The notes beneath the pieces were generated by a model. It ran no database searches. It was given only the letters and a program-made list of their open reading frames with translations, and had not been told where the DNA came from. A stretch of 64,000 nucleotides of DNA from DASQZT01 sp035638575 (lineage in GTDB: Bacteria; Acidobacteriota; Terriglobia; Bryobacterales; Bryobacteraceae): assembly GCA_035638575.1 (NCBI GenBank), contig DASQZT010000153.1, positions 1 through 64,000 on the forward strand. The letters are read 5' to 3'. Made by a program: the position numbers and the translations under genes. Shown here piece after piece: positions 23,491 to 31,641 of the stretch. Within the stretch, counting starts at the first letter, position 1. The number at the start of each line of letters is the position of its first letter.

Positions 23491-25326
23491 ATGCCGGCAC
23501 TCGACCAGCCTCTGCTGATCAACATCCTCGGTCATGCGGCCGGAGCGTTGATCTTCGCCATTTTCCTGGTGCTCCTGTACAGCGAGCGGGGTTGGTCGGG
23601 GGCGCGGGGACGGTATTTGCCGGGGTTGGCGGCGGGGTTGTCTCTGGCCTGGAATCTCGGCTCGCTGGTGGTGCTGACGTTTCCCGGCCTGCCGGTCATC
23701 GTGCTGAACTACGTGGTCGCATTCAGCTTTTCCGTGCTGAGCCTTTTGCCCGCGGTGCTGCTGCACCTGTCGCTCGGAGGCAGCCGCCGCGTCCTGGTGG
23801 GGGTGGGTTACCTGCTGAGCACGGTTGCCGTGGTGATGCACTTCCGGGAGATCTATGGCAACGGGCCGGCGCTGCATCAGACGGCGTTGTTAGTGATCAC
23901 CGCCGGATTTCTGATCCTGACGGGCTCGGCGGTGGCGGAAGCGGCTTTCCGGAAGCGCCCGGGCGGGATTCGAATCGCGGCGTCGATGTGCCTGGCACTG
24001 TTCGCCACGTCGTTCGTCCATTTCGGACAGGGGCATGCCGCGCAGGTGTGGTCGAGCGAGCTGATCCTGCACCACGCGGGAATTCCGCTGGCGCTGTTCG
24101 TCCTCTTGCAGGACTACCGTTTCGTGCTGCTGGACGCATTCGTCCGGTTCCTGGCGAACGCGTTGCTCGCGGCGGTGCTCACGGGCCTGATGATCGAAGC
24201 GGCTTTCCGGCTGGTGCTCGTGGAGCGCGCCGCCCGGGAACCGCTCAACGAAGCGCTGCTGCTGATCAGCGTCTGTCTTTTCCTGGTGTTCTTCGCGTGG
24301 CTGCGCAACCGGGTACAGGCGTGGCTCACGCACGCGGTCTTCCGGCAGGGAAGCCTGGCCGGCCTGGCGGCACGCGTCAAGGACTACCCGGAGCTATCCG
24401 GCGAGGAGCATTACCTGGCCTGGGCGGCTTCGGCGATGGCGGCCGCGGTGAGAACCAAAGACTACACGGTGGTGAACCAGAGCGAGGTCAGCGGCGCGGA
24501 AGGTTTCGACGCCCCGGTGCCCGCCAACCGGCTTGCCGGATCGCCGGCATTGGCGGACTGCGGTTGGGCCGAAGCGGCAGTGCCGGTCCGCCTGGGTCCG
24601 GGCTCGAAGCTGATCCTGCTGGGGCGGCGCCAGGGCGGGCAACGCTATCTGGGAGAGGATCTGAATGCGCTGGCCAAGGCCGCGACGCGGATCGCCGAAA
24701 GGGTGGAGGCGCTGCGGCAGCAGGAGATGGACCGGCTGGTGAGCCAGGCGGAGCTGCGAGCCCTGCAATCCCAGATCAATCCGCATTTTCTGTTCAACGC
24801 TCTCAACACGCTGTACGGGACGATCCCACGGGAAGCCGGCCCGGCGCGGCGCATGGTGCTCAACCTGGCGGATATTTTTCGCTACTTTCTGCAATCGGAC
24901 AAAACCTTCGTCCCGCTGGCCGACGAGATGGAGATCGTGCGCGCTTATCTGGAAGTGGAACAGTTGCGGCTGGTCCACCGGCTGAAAGTGGATATCGATG
25001 CGGACGAGGCTGCGCTCCAGGTGGCGATCCCGGTGCTTTCGGTGCAGCCGCTGGTGGAGAATGCGATCAAACACGGGGTGGCGTTGCGGAGCGAGCCGGG
25101 GTACGTGCGGATCCGGTGCGAGCTGCGCGACGAGCGATTGCGGATTCTGGTGGAAAACAGTTCGGGCGCGGGCTCGGAAGAGAGCCGGGGAACGGGCGTG
25201 GGACTGCAGAACGTCCGCCGGCGGCTGGAGATCTGCTACGGGCCGGAGGCGGATCTGAGCATTGCCTCGGGGCCGGAGAAGACCACCGCCCGAATTTCGA
25301 TTCCGCTGGCCGGCGTGGTCCGGTAG
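23491..25326 (+). CDS. LytS/YehU-type sensor histidine kinase
   Basis: 611 aa, ATG 23491 preceded by GGAG. The N-terminal half has about seven to nine membrane segments (e.g. HAAGALIFAIFLVLLY, VVLTFPGLPVIVLNYVVAFS, LLLISVCLFLVFFAWL). A GAF-like cytoplasmic region spans ~300-405, then the His_kinase dimerisation motif QSQINPHFLFNALNTL with His432 and an ATPase domain (VQPLVENAIKHGV; GVGLQNVRRRLEI). Known: such kinases phosphorylate LytTR regulators; the matching one is at 19198-19965. An upstream in-frame extension to 23398 is the antisense of a permease relic and is not part of the protein. Confidence 0.9.
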   Translation: MPALDQPLLINILGHAAGALIFAIFLVLLYSERGWSGARGRYLPGLAAGLSLAWNLGSLVVLTFPGLPVIVLNYVVAFSFSVLSLLPAVLLHLSLGGSRRVLVGVGYLLSTVAVVMHFREIYGNGPALHQTALLVITAGFLILTGSAVAEAAFRKRPGGIRIAASMCLALFATSFVHFGQGHAAQVWSSELILHHAGIPLALFVLLQDYRFVLLDAFVRFLANALLAAVLTGLMIEAAFRLVLVERAAREPLNEALLLISVCLFLVFFAWLRNRVQAWLTHAVFRQGSLAGLAARVKDYPELSGEEHYLAWAASAMAAAVRTKDYTVVNQSEVSGAEGFDAPVPANRLAGSPALADCGWAEAAVPVRLGPGSKLILLGRRQGGQRYLGEDLNALAKAATRIAERVEALRQQEMDRLVSQAELRALQSQINPHFLFNALNTLYGTIPREAGPARRMVLNLADIFRYFLQSDKTFVPLADEMEIVRAYLEVEQLRLVHRLKVDIDADEAALQVAIPVLSVQPLVENAIKHGVALRSEPGYVRIRCELRDERLRILVENSSGAGSEESRGTGVGLQNVRRRLEICYGPEADLSIASGPEKTTARISIPLAGVVR

Positions 25327-25330
25327 GTCC

Positions 25331-25645
25331 TCAGCCCAGCAGGTCCAGCGCGGCTTGCAGCTCGTCGCGGGTCTTGCGGTCGCCTTTTCGGGTGGTGACT
25401 TCGATTCCGGCGCGGAACAGGCCGCGCGCCTCGTCGAGCCGGCCGAGACGCTCCAGGGTCTGGCCGCCGTGAAAGTAGGCCGCGGAGTAATCGGGGTTGG
25501 CCGCGATCACGGAACGGAATTCGGCGATGGCCGATTCCAGATCGCCCGCGTTGCGGTACTCCATCGCAAGACCGTAGCGCAGGAAGCTGTCGCCAGGCTG
25601 CTGCGCCACCATGCCCTTCAGGGCTTCCAAGCGGTTGCCTGCCAT
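25331..25645 (-). CDS. small tetratricopeptide-repeat protein
   Basis: 104 aa with about two and a half TPR units: LEALKGMVAQQPGDSFLRYGLAMEY, AIAEFRSVIAANPDYSAAYFHGG, and LDEARGLFRAGIEVTTRKGD. No signal peptide or membrane segment, so probably a cytoplasmic scaffold. It ends 4 bp from the convergent kinase gene and is divergent from the next gene across only 23 bp, with a TATAGT box 9 nt before its ATG. Confidence 0.8.
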   Translation of the reverse strand: MAGNRLEALKGMVAQQPGDSFLRYGLAMEYRNAGDLESAIAEFRSVIAANPDYSAAYFHGGQTLERLGRLDEARGLFRAGIEVTTRKGDRKTRDELQAALDLLG

Positions 25646-25668
25646 TCATGTGCTACTATACCTCCGAA
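25646..25668. promoter_or_regulatory. ultra-compact divergent promoter with overlapping -10 boxes
   Basis: Only 23 bp separate two divergent start codons. TACTAT (25654-25659, plus) and TATAGT (25660-25655, minus) overlap almost completely, and each lies 9 nt from its ATG. Both transcripts would then start at or within a few bases of the start codon. Confidence 0.5.
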
Positions 25669-26097
25669 ATGGCGTGCCCTTATTTCGATCCGCGGGAGCC
25701 TCGCGCGCGGGCGTACGACCGCTCGAGCGCCATGCTGCCGCTGGGCGATATGTGGGCGGGCACTTGCAGAGCCGTCGCGGATGAGCCGTGGCAGCCGGAC
25801 GAAACCAGGCTGCGGCGCCTCTGCAATCCGGGATACGCCCGCGACGCCTGCGCGCGCTTCCCGTCGGACGACGGCCCCGACGCGGTGCGCTTCGCCATTC
25901 GCCACGACAACGGGACGCGGCTCGGAATCTCGTGGGTCGCCGAGCGCGATCATCATCCGTTTGCTCACGGCGCGCTGGATTATTCGCTGGCCGAGGGGGC
26001 GTTCGTGGAGGGCGCGCCGGGCGGCGCGATTCTCCGCCAGGCGCGGGCCTACGTGGGAAGCTACCTGCGGCGCAAGGCGGAAGCCTCGGGAGAGTGA
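25669..26097 (+). CDS. conserved hypothetical protein with four spaced cysteines
   Basis: 142 aa. The N-terminal half reads MACPYFDP...LGDMWAGTCRA...LRRLCNPGYARDACARFP, with Cys3, Cys33, Cys52 and Cys61 in a pattern suggestive of a metal or Fe-S site. The C-terminal half (VRFAIRHDNGTRLGISWVAERDHHPFAHG) looks like a small beta domain. I do not recognise the family by name. ATG 25669 is chosen over ATG 25648 because a -10 box overlaps the latter. It is followed 14 bp later by a thioesterase gene, probably co-transcribed. Confidence 0.65.
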   Translation: MACPYFDPREPRARAYDRSSAMLPLGDMWAGTCRAVADEPWQPDETRLRRLCNPGYARDACARFPSDDGPDAVRFAIRHDNGTRLGISWVAERDHHPFAHGALDYSLAEGAFVEGAPGGAILRQARAYVGSYLRRKAEASGE

Positions 26098-26111
26098 GCG
26101 GCATCAGAAAT

Positions 26112-26609
26112 ATGATGGAAGGCAAACCGGTCCGCGAGTCGATCTCGGAGTACTCGGAAATCGCGCTGCCCAACGACGCCAACGGCCTGGGCAACGTGCT
26201 GGGCGGCAAGGTGATGCACCTGGTGGATTTGGCTGGGGCCATGGCCGCGCTGCGGCACGCGCGCTGCCCGGTAGTCACGGCGTCGGTGGACAGCCTGCAC
26301 TTCATCCACCCGGTGCGCATCGGGCAACTGCTGGTGCTGAGGTCTTCGGTGAACCGGGCGTTCCGCACGTCGATGGAAGTGGGCGTCCAGGTGGAAACCG
26401 AGGACATGCTGACCGGTAAAAAGCTGCACACCTGCTCGGCGTACCTGACGTTCGTGGCGGTGGACCGGAGCGGGAAGGCGGTTCCGGTTCCGCCGGTGAT
26501 TCCCGAAACCGAGGAAGAGAAACGCCGCTACCGCGAGGCGGGAGACCGCAGAGAATACCGCCTGGCGCTGCGCAACCGGCTGAAAGGGAAAACGAAAGGG
26601 GCCGGTTAA
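26112..26609 (+). CDS. hotdog-fold acyl-CoA thioesterase (YciA/BFIT-like)
   Basis: 165 aa. The hotdog core is visible: LPNDANGLGNVLGGKVMHLVDLAGAMAALRHA, with the N..G..GG..M...D pattern that places Asn and Asp in the active site of the YciA/ACOT group, followed by VTASVDSLHFIHPVRIGQLLVLRSSVNRAF and the strand CSAYLTFVAVD. The basic tail (RLALRNRLKGKTKG) is typical of the family. It hydrolyses acyl-CoA thioesters in the cytoplasm; chain-length preference cannot be told. Confidence 0.88.
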   Translation: MMEGKPVRESISEYSEIALPNDANGLGNVLGGKVMHLVDLAGAMAALRHARCPVVTASVDSLHFIHPVRIGQLLVLRSSVNRAFRTSMEVGVQVETEDMLTGKKLHTCSAYLTFVAVDRSGKAVPVPPVIPETEEEKRRYREAGDRREYRLALRNRLKGKTKGAG

Positions 26610-26629
26610 TCCAAGGACACTCCCGCGCC

Positions 26630-26938
26630 CTACCCTTCTTTGTACATGTACTTGATGGCCGGCTTATAGAGCAGCAGGTTGGGCCCGTCGGTGCGGTTCA
26701 CTTTCAGACAACACTTGTCGTACCACTCGATGGTGCCGTGAAGCGTCTCGCCATCGCGCAGCACGAAGACCATGGCGGTCTTGGCCTGCATCTGCTTCAC
26801 GTAGTAAAAATTCTCGGCGTTGGTCTGGTCCGGTGGAACCGGCTTCTTCTGCACAGGCGGGGCCCGCCGGGGAGGCGCGATCTGTTCTTTGATCTCGTTG
26901 AGAGACGGACGAATGAGTTTGCGATTGACAGCTTCCAC
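26630..26938 (-). CDS. hfq: Hfq-like Sm RNA chaperone with N-terminal extension
   Basis: 102 aa from GTG 26938, preceded by GGATGGAG. Residues ~42-100 form an Sm domain: AMVFVLRDGETLHGTIEWYD (Sm1; Hfq normally V-FL-NG--L-G-I--FD) and LLLYKPAIKYMY (Sm2; canonical YKHAIST). The His of YKHAI is Pro here. An unusual ~40-residue basic, Pro-rich N-terminal extension (RPSLNEIKEQIAPPRRAPPVQKK) precedes the domain, and the usual acidic C-terminal tail is absent. Expected to form a hexamer that binds sRNAs and mRNAs, but the distal and proximal surfaces may differ. It is likely the only Sm protein in this window. Confidence 0.75.
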   Translation of the reverse strand: MEAVNRKLIRPSLNEIKEQIAPPRRAPPVQKKPVPPDQTNAENFYYVKQMQAKTAMVFVLRDGETLHGTIEWYDKCCLKVNRTDGPNLLLYKPAIKYMYKEG

Positions 26939-27215
26939 GGGGCTCCATCCTTCGGAATGAAATTATGATTGAACCCTCGCTACCACAAAGCGAGGCGCTT
27001 TAGTTGGATCAAAAAGTCCGACTTGAACCCATAAATAACACAATGGCGGTGCCGCCGCAACGTGGGGGAACGGCGGAGGGGTAAAGCCACCCGCGTCGGC
27101 GGGGGATCCGGGTGATGACGGCCGGCGGTGGATGCCCGTGCGGTGGTGCGGAATCCCGTGTCTGGCCGGGCCGCGCGCGGCATTCTGCTAAACTGGATCG
27201 CGCGAGGTCTTGCCA

Positions 27216-27632
27216 ATGGCACGCGCGCTAATCATGCTTCTCGCCGCGGTGGCGGTTTTCGCGGCTGACGACCCCTGGGCCAAGGTCAAGGAACTCAAGG
27301 GCGGCGCCGAGTTGCGGGTCTACAAGAAAGGCGCCGCACAGCCCCTTCTGGCCAAGATGGACGAACTGACGGACGACAACCTGATGGTGGTGGTGAAGAG
27401 CGGGCAGGTGGCGATCGCCAGGGATCAAATCGAGCGGATCGACTACCGGCCGGCGGCTGGACGGGTCACGAAGGAAACGAAGAGCAAGACGACCGACCCG
27501 GACACGCGGCCGGGCCCACCCGGATCCGGATCGCCGACGCCGGGAACATCGGTGTCGAGCGGCATCCACGTAGGTTCCAAGCCCGATTTCGAGACGATTT
27601 ACAAGAGACCGGCTCCGCCCCCGAAGAAGTGA
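27216..27632 (+). CDS. small secreted protein of unknown function
   Basis: 138 aa. A signal peptide (MARALIMLLAAVAVFA) is followed by DDPWAKVKELKGGAELRVYKKG and a short beta-rich domain (LTDDNLMVVVKSGQVAIARDQIERIDYRP) that resembles acidobacterial proteins implied in stabilising or sensing at the envelope. The C-terminal ~55 residues are low complexity, rich in Pro, Thr, Gly and Ser (TRPGPPGSGSPTPGTS) and end in a basic tail PAPPPKK. No enzyme motif is seen. Confidence 0.65.
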   Translation: MARALIMLLAAVAVFAADDPWAKVKELKGGAELRVYKKGAAQPLLAKMDELTDDNLMVVVKSGQVAIARDQIERIDYRPAAGRVTKETKSKTTDPDTRPGPPGSGSPTPGTSVSSGIHVGSKPDFETIYKRPAPPPKK

Positions 27633-27816
27633 CGGAGGAGAGGGCGGCCACAACTCCTGTGTCGGAGTTACCCACCCGTGTCTTACCGGCCAATGTGGGG
27701 CGGCGTCTGAAGCACCGACAAGAGCAAGCAAAACACCACCAAAACCGCGAGCCCCGCTGCGACCATCATAATGCCCTCAACCTCTACATATCGGCTGAGC
27801 AATTGAAATACCATAG

Positions 27817-28185
27817 GCTTGTCAGGCGGAGGGAACTATCGCGGGGGCGAATCTCAGCGGCTCCGTCCGGGACATGATCCTGTTCACGCCGGGCATCCGG
27901 TGGAACATCCCGCTTCACACGCGCGTGTCGTTATACCCGGCGATTGGCGTGGGGATCGGCTCATTCGGCAAGAACGAATCACAATTGGGGCCGGAATTCA
28001 CGAGCTCGACTATCGGGCGAACCGAGAGCTGGGCTCTCCAATTCGGGGGCGGCATCGATTTCCGATTGACCCGCCTGCTGAGCCTGCGCTTCGAGGCTGG
28101 CGACTTTGTAACGCGGGCGCGATTGGGAGTCACGGACGGCCGCAATCACCCCATCTACAGCGGCGGGATCGGCCTGCACTTTTAG
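27817..28185 (+). pseudogene. C-terminal remnant of an outer-membrane beta-barrel protein
   Basis: Protein-like sequence begins right after an in-frame stop (27814) without a start codon (EGTIAGANLSGSVRD) and runs through an ATG at 27874 to the stop. It has alternating beta-strands (VSLYPAIGVGIGSFG, WALQFGGGIDFRLTRLLSLRFEAGDF) and the terminal signature YSGGIGLHF ending in Phe, as in outer-membrane barrels. Signal peptide and the first strands are missing, so the gene is 5'-truncated. Confidence 0.55.
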
Positions 28186-28242
28186 GGTTGGAAAAACGCG
28201 AGTGGGGCCAGCCGTCCAACCGCGGCCTCACCTGGGCAGGCG

Positions 28243-29133
28243 TCACTGTTTCTTGACGGCGGGCGTGGCGGTTTCCTCGGCCGGTTGCGGCGGCTTGCAG
28301 GCGCCCAGCTTGACGGCGAACGCGGCCACGCCGGTCCAGCGTGCGCCCTGGCGGTGCTCGATGTGGTACGACTGGGTGGGGCCGTCGGCGCGCAGGCGCC
28401 AGTCGGCGGATGGAACGGGCGGCTGGCGCAGACGCAGCGGCTTGTTGCTGGTCTCTTTGATAGACCACGATTCGCCAGCGTCGGGCGACCCGTAGGACTC
28501 GTAGCGGTCTCCGTCGCTTCCCTGCCCGCGGTCGACGATCAGGTTGCCGCTGTCTTTGGCGGTGAAGGAGAATTGCAGGATGGAGCCGAAGCGGTTCTCG
28601 CGGCTGTCGCCGAAGACGGGACGCTGGCGCCAGGTCTTGCCGCCATCCGAGGTCAGAAGCAGGAACGGGTCCTGCGGCAGCGGAAACAGAATCTGGCCGC
28701 TCACCCAACCGGTCTCGGAATCGAGAAACTGGATGGTTTCGAGCCCCGACCCGCGGATGTGCTCGTGCACTTCGCGCCATGTGCGGCCGTCGTCCTCGCT
28801 GGCGAGCAGCGCGGAAGAGAGAGTGACGGCGTTGGTGTGAATGTTGCCCGCCGCGAAAATCCGCGAGCCCTTCGATTCGACCGCCGTGAGCTCCAGATAA
28901 ATCGGGCAGGGGTCCTCCTCCGAACAGGAGAGGCCGGCCCCCTGAATATCCTCCAGCGTGCACTGAAATGGCAGCGCCATCGGCTTGCCGGAATTCTCGA
29001 GCACCGGCGGGGGCGCGGGAGCGATGGGAGCGGTGGGAGCGGCGGGTGGCGGCGTGGGCACCGTGGGCGGCTGGTCCTGGCCGCGGCAAAAAGCCACCAG
29101 CGTCACCATCAGAACCGGCGCGGACAACCTCAT
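28243..29133 (-). CDS. secreted BNR/Ycf48-like beta-propeller protein
   Basis: 296 aa. A signal peptide (MRLSAPVLMVTLVAFCRG) and a Pro/Ala-rich linker (~22-45) are followed by Asp-box (BNR) repeats, S-x-D-x-G-x-T-W: ASEDDGRTW, TSDGGKTW and SPDAGESW. These repeats mark sialidase- or Ycf48-like propellers; with only three visible, the propeller is small or degenerate and no catalytic residues can be assigned. Four Cys occur near the start of the mature domain (QCTLEDIQGAGLSCSEEDPC). Exported, function unknown. Confidence 0.72.
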   Translation of the reverse strand: MRLSAPVLMVTLVAFCRGQDQPPTVPTPPPAAPTAPIAPAPPPVLENSGKPMALPFQCTLEDIQGAGLSCSEEDPCPIYLELTAVESKGSRIFAAGNIHTNAVTLSSALLASEDDGRTWREVHEHIRGSGLETIQFLDSETGWVSGQILFPLPQDPFLLLTSDGGKTWRQRPVFGDSRENRFGSILQFSFTAKDSGNLIVDRGQGSDGDRYESYGSPDAGESWSIKETSNKPLRLRQPPVPSADWRLRADGPTQSYHIEHRQGARWTGVAAFAVKLGACKPPQPAEETATPAVKKQ

Positions 29134-29288
29134 CCTGGAATGAATTGTACCGTGTGGGAGGGTGGAGCGCTGATTAGCGGATGTGCAGCCAGCTACCTCT
29201 AGCTCGAAAGGGCTACCGCGAAATGCAGACGACACATGTAACTCAGCGGAGAATCCGGTCGTCTTTGGAATTAAATCCCCGTTACGAC

Positions 29289-29334
29289 AGCGGGCGCTAC
29301 TCACCCCTATCACCCAAACCTGCGCCCGCTTTTT
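29289..29334 (+). terminator. terminator-like hairpin with T tract on the plus strand
   Basis: AGCGGGCGC (29289-29297) pairs with GCGCCCGCT (29322-29330), followed on the plus strand by five Ts. It abuts the stop codon of cysK, which is on the minus strand and there has no T tract. No plus-strand gene ends here, so it may end an unannotated transcript or act weakly for cysK. Confidence 0.5.
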
Positions 29335-30293
29335 CAATCTTCGGGAAGGCCCTCGAACAGAGTGGTGCTCAAATACCGCTCGGCTGCATCCGGCAGGATG
29401 ACCACCAGGGTTTTCCCGGCAAACTCGGGCTGCCGGCCCAATCGCACCGCCACTGCTACCGCCGCGCCGCAAGATATCCCGCTGAGAATCCCCTCTTCCT
29501 TCGACAGGCGGCGCGCCATATCGATAGATTCCTCATTGGTTACGAGCTCCACGCGATCCACCATCGAAAGATCCAGCGTATCCGGTATGAACCCGGCTCC
29601 GATCCCCTGAATCTTGTGCGGGCCCGGTTTCATCGGCTGGCCGGCGAGGCGCTGGGTGATCACCGGACTGCTCACCGGCTCGATTCCCACCGACAGGATC
29701 TTTTTCCCCTTGTCATTCTTGATGTAGCGGGAAACACCGGTGATGGTGCCGCCGGTGCCGATGCCGGAGACCAGAACATCAATCCCGCCTTCGGTGTCTT
29801 CCCAGATTTCGGGGCCGGTGGTGCGGACGTGGATTTCCGGATTGGCCGGATTCTTGAACTGCTGGAGCAGCACGTAGCGTTGAGGGTCGGTGGACACGAT
29901 CTCCTCGGCGCGCGTGATGGAGCCGGCCATGCCCTGCGAGCCCTCGGTGAGCACCAGGCGGGCGCCCAGGGCCTTGAGCACCTTGCGCCTCTCGATGGAC
30001 ATGGTCTCGGGCATGGTGAGGGTGATGGCGTAACCGCGCGCGGCGGCGACGAAGGCCAAGGCGATTCCGGTGTTGCCGCTGGTAGGCTCGATGATCTCCT
30101 TGCCGGGTTTGAGAATGCCGCGCTTTTCGGCGTCCCACACCATGGAGGCGCCGATGCGGCACTTCACCGAATACGCCGGGTTGCGCCCTTCGATTTTAGC
30201 CAGGATGATGGCCTTACCTCCCTCCGTGACGCGATTCAGGCGGACTAGAGGGGTACGGCCGATGCTGAAGGAATTATCGTCGTAGACTGTCAA
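29334..30293 (-). CDS. cysK: cysteine synthase A (O-acetylserine sulfhydrylase)
   Basis: 319 aa from TTG 30293. The PLP-binding lysine is in YSVKCRIGAS (Lys44), the substrate loop is PTSGNTGIA (~70-78), the phosphate-binding loop is SGIGTGGTITG, and a pyridine-nitrogen Ser lies in GISCGAAVAV. It makes cysteine from O-acetylserine and sulfide. It starts one base after the stop of an Rrf2-family regulator gene, so the two are one operon and the regulator is likely CymR-like. Confidence 0.93.
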   Translation of the reverse strand: MTVYDDNSFSIGRTPLVRLNRVTEGGKAIILAKIEGRNPAYSVKCRIGASMVWDAEKRGILKPGKEIIEPTSGNTGIALAFVAAARGYAITLTMPETMSIERRKVLKALGARLVLTEGSQGMAGSITRAEEIVSTDPQRYVLLQQFKNPANPEIHVRTTGPEIWEDTEGGIDVLVSGIGTGGTITGVSRYIKNDKGKKILSVGIEPVSSPVITQRLAGQPMKPGPHKIQGIGAGFIPDTLDLSMVDRVELVTNEESIDMARRLSKEEGILSGISCGAAVAVAVRLGRQPEFAGKTLVVILPDAAERYLSTTLFEGLPED

Positions 30294-30294
30294 T

Positions 30295-30720
30295 TCAGAT
30301 CTCCCAATTCAGGACGAACTTGTTCTGCTTTTCATTCCAGGTGCGAAGCAGGTCGGCGAAGGTGGTCCGGTCGATCACATCGGAGACGGCGCGGTCCACC
30401 CGTTCCCACATGTCGGAAAACGGCGTTTCGGTTTTGCGTCGCGCGCGGCCCTTCGCCTGGTGCGGGCCTTCGACGAAGCGGACGACTTCTCCGATGGTGA
30501 TGGAATCGGCGGCGCGGGCCAGCAGGTAGCCGCCCTCGGCGCCGCGGCGGGATTCGACGAAGCCGCCCTGCTTCAAGCCGGCCAGTATCAGCTCGAGAAA
30601 CTTCTGCGGGATCTTCTCCCGGTGGGCGATATCGGCGATCTTCACCGGCTCGCCGGGCGGTTGCGCGGCGAGGTCAAAGATCGCCTGCAACGCGTATTCA
30701 GCTTTGACCGAAATGTTCAT
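30295..30720 (-). CDS. Rrf2-family transcriptional regulator (CymR/IscR-like)
   Basis: 141 aa. Winged helix: MNISVKAEYALQAIFDLAAQ, PVKIADIAHREKIPQKFLELILAGLKQGGFVESRRGAEGGYLLAR (Rrf2 signature) and the long dimerisation helix WERVDRAVSDVIDRTTFADLL. There are no cysteines, so it cannot bind an Fe-S cluster as IscR does; this fits CymR, which instead senses O-acetylserine and the cysteine synthase. The direct operon with cysK supports such a regulatory loop, by analogy with CymR-CysK in Firmicutes. Confidence 0.85.
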   Translation of the reverse strand: MNISVKAEYALQAIFDLAAQPPGEPVKIADIAHREKIPQKFLELILAGLKQGGFVESRRGAEGGYLLARAADSITIGEVVRFVEGPHQAKGRARRKTETPFSDMWERVDRAVSDVIDRTTFADLLRTWNEKQNKFVLNWEI

Positions 30721-30758
30721 GAGGCGAGGCGGGCGGAATCACCCAGGTCCCAGTAGAG

Positions 30759-30787
30759 ATTGTAGGACAGGCGGGGGAGGGGCGCAA
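30759..30787 (-). promoter_or_regulatory. putative promoter of the Rrf2-cysK operon
   Basis: On the minus strand TTGCGC (30787-30782), a 17-nt spacer and TACAAT (30764-30759), about 38 bp before the regulator's ATG. Confidence 0.5.
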
Positions 30788-30830
30788 ATGGGAGAGGCTG
30801 ATTGGGGGGATTGGGCAAATGTCTCGCGCC

Positions 30831-31178
30831 TCAGAGGAGGAAGGGGAATTGGTCCCCGCTGAGAGGCCTTCGGGCCCAGTGCCGCACGTGAAGGACTCGG
30901 ACCGTGCCGCTCAACGGCGTCTCATAATCGAACGTGTAATAGATTCTAAAGGCTCTGTTTTTCCTGCCGTGGAGGAGCAAGCGGACCTCCAGGCCGAGTT
31001 CCTCAGATTCAGGTGTGGCGGGATACCTGGCGGGCATGTCCTTCAAGGAGCCGATGTCGTCGATGACGCCGTGGAACCATCTCTCGGCGACCGTGAAGCT
31101 GCTCTTCTCCGTGATGTAGGCGGCTATGCCATCGATGTCGTCGAACGCCTGCGGCGCGATCTCAACGCGAAAAGCCAT
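30831..31178 (-). CDS. RelE/ParE-superfamily toxin
   Basis: 115 aa from ATG 31178 (MAFRVEIAPQAFDDIDGIAAYI). The fold is recognisable: a first strand, two helices (SSFTVAERWFHGVIDDIGSLKDMPARY), then strands EVRLLLHGRKNRAFRIYYTFD and TVRVLHVRHWARRPL; the VLHVRHWAR end matches the family's C-terminal catalytic strand. Known: these toxins cleave mRNA on ribosomes or poison gyrase. It overlaps the upstream YefM-like antitoxin by 17 bp, and the module appears intact. Confidence 0.82.
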   Translation of the reverse strand: MAFRVEIAPQAFDDIDGIAAYITEKSSFTVAERWFHGVIDDIGSLKDMPARYPATPESEELGLEVRLLLHGRKNRAFRIYYTFDYETPLSGTVRVLHVRHWARRPLSGDQFPFLL

Positions 31179-31449
31179 GCTTCTTCCGGAGTCGCTTCTC
31201 AGCTTCTTCCAGCGGAATTCCCTCACCCCGCCCAGTCTGCTCTATGCCCCTGCGAATGGCGGCCACAGTCTCCGCGCGTTCGAGCCGGTCGAGCATCAGC
31301 TGATAGCTTTCAGCGTCCTGAACGACAAGCTCGGCGCGGCCGTTCACGGTCAGCACAAGGGGCGTCTTCTTCTCCTTCAGACGACCGACGTAGTCTTTGA
31401 TGTGACGTTGGAACTCGGTAACGGAACGGACCTCTCTCAAGTCGATCAT
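31162..31449 (-). CDS. Phd/YefM-family antitoxin
   Basis: 95 aa. N-terminal Phd/YefM DNA-binding fold: MIDLREVRSVTEFQRHIKDYVGRLKEKKTPLVLTVNGRAELVVQDAESYQLML. A helical C-terminal tail follows (AAIRRGIEQTGRGEGIPLEEAEKRLRKK) and would cover the toxin. GAGG precedes the ATG. It is the first gene of an antitoxin-toxin operon and probably represses it by binding palindromes near its start, as others in the family do. Confidence 0.88.
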   Translation of the reverse strand: MIDLREVRSVTEFQRHIKDYVGRLKEKKTPLVLTVNGRAELVVQDAESYQLMLDRLERAETVAAIRRGIEQTGRGEGIPLEEAEKRLRKKHGFSR

Positions 31450-31641
31450 GGGAGAACCTCAATCATGCTTAAAGCAGACAATTCCACGCTATCACAACCT
31501 GGCGATCCGAGTACCGGAGCCTTTGGAAAGTCACAACCGCACCTGACGCCTGAAGGCGGCATCATGGTGTTCCGCCGGCGCCTGCAACTAGCGGCCCGCC
31601 GGCGGGTTTGCATCATATTAAGTTAAGATAGTCCAATACTC

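Noticed and set aside
30721..30830. SAM or T-box type riboswitch ahead of the Rrf2-cysK operon
   Set aside because: The predicted leader is only ~30 nt and shows no such structure.
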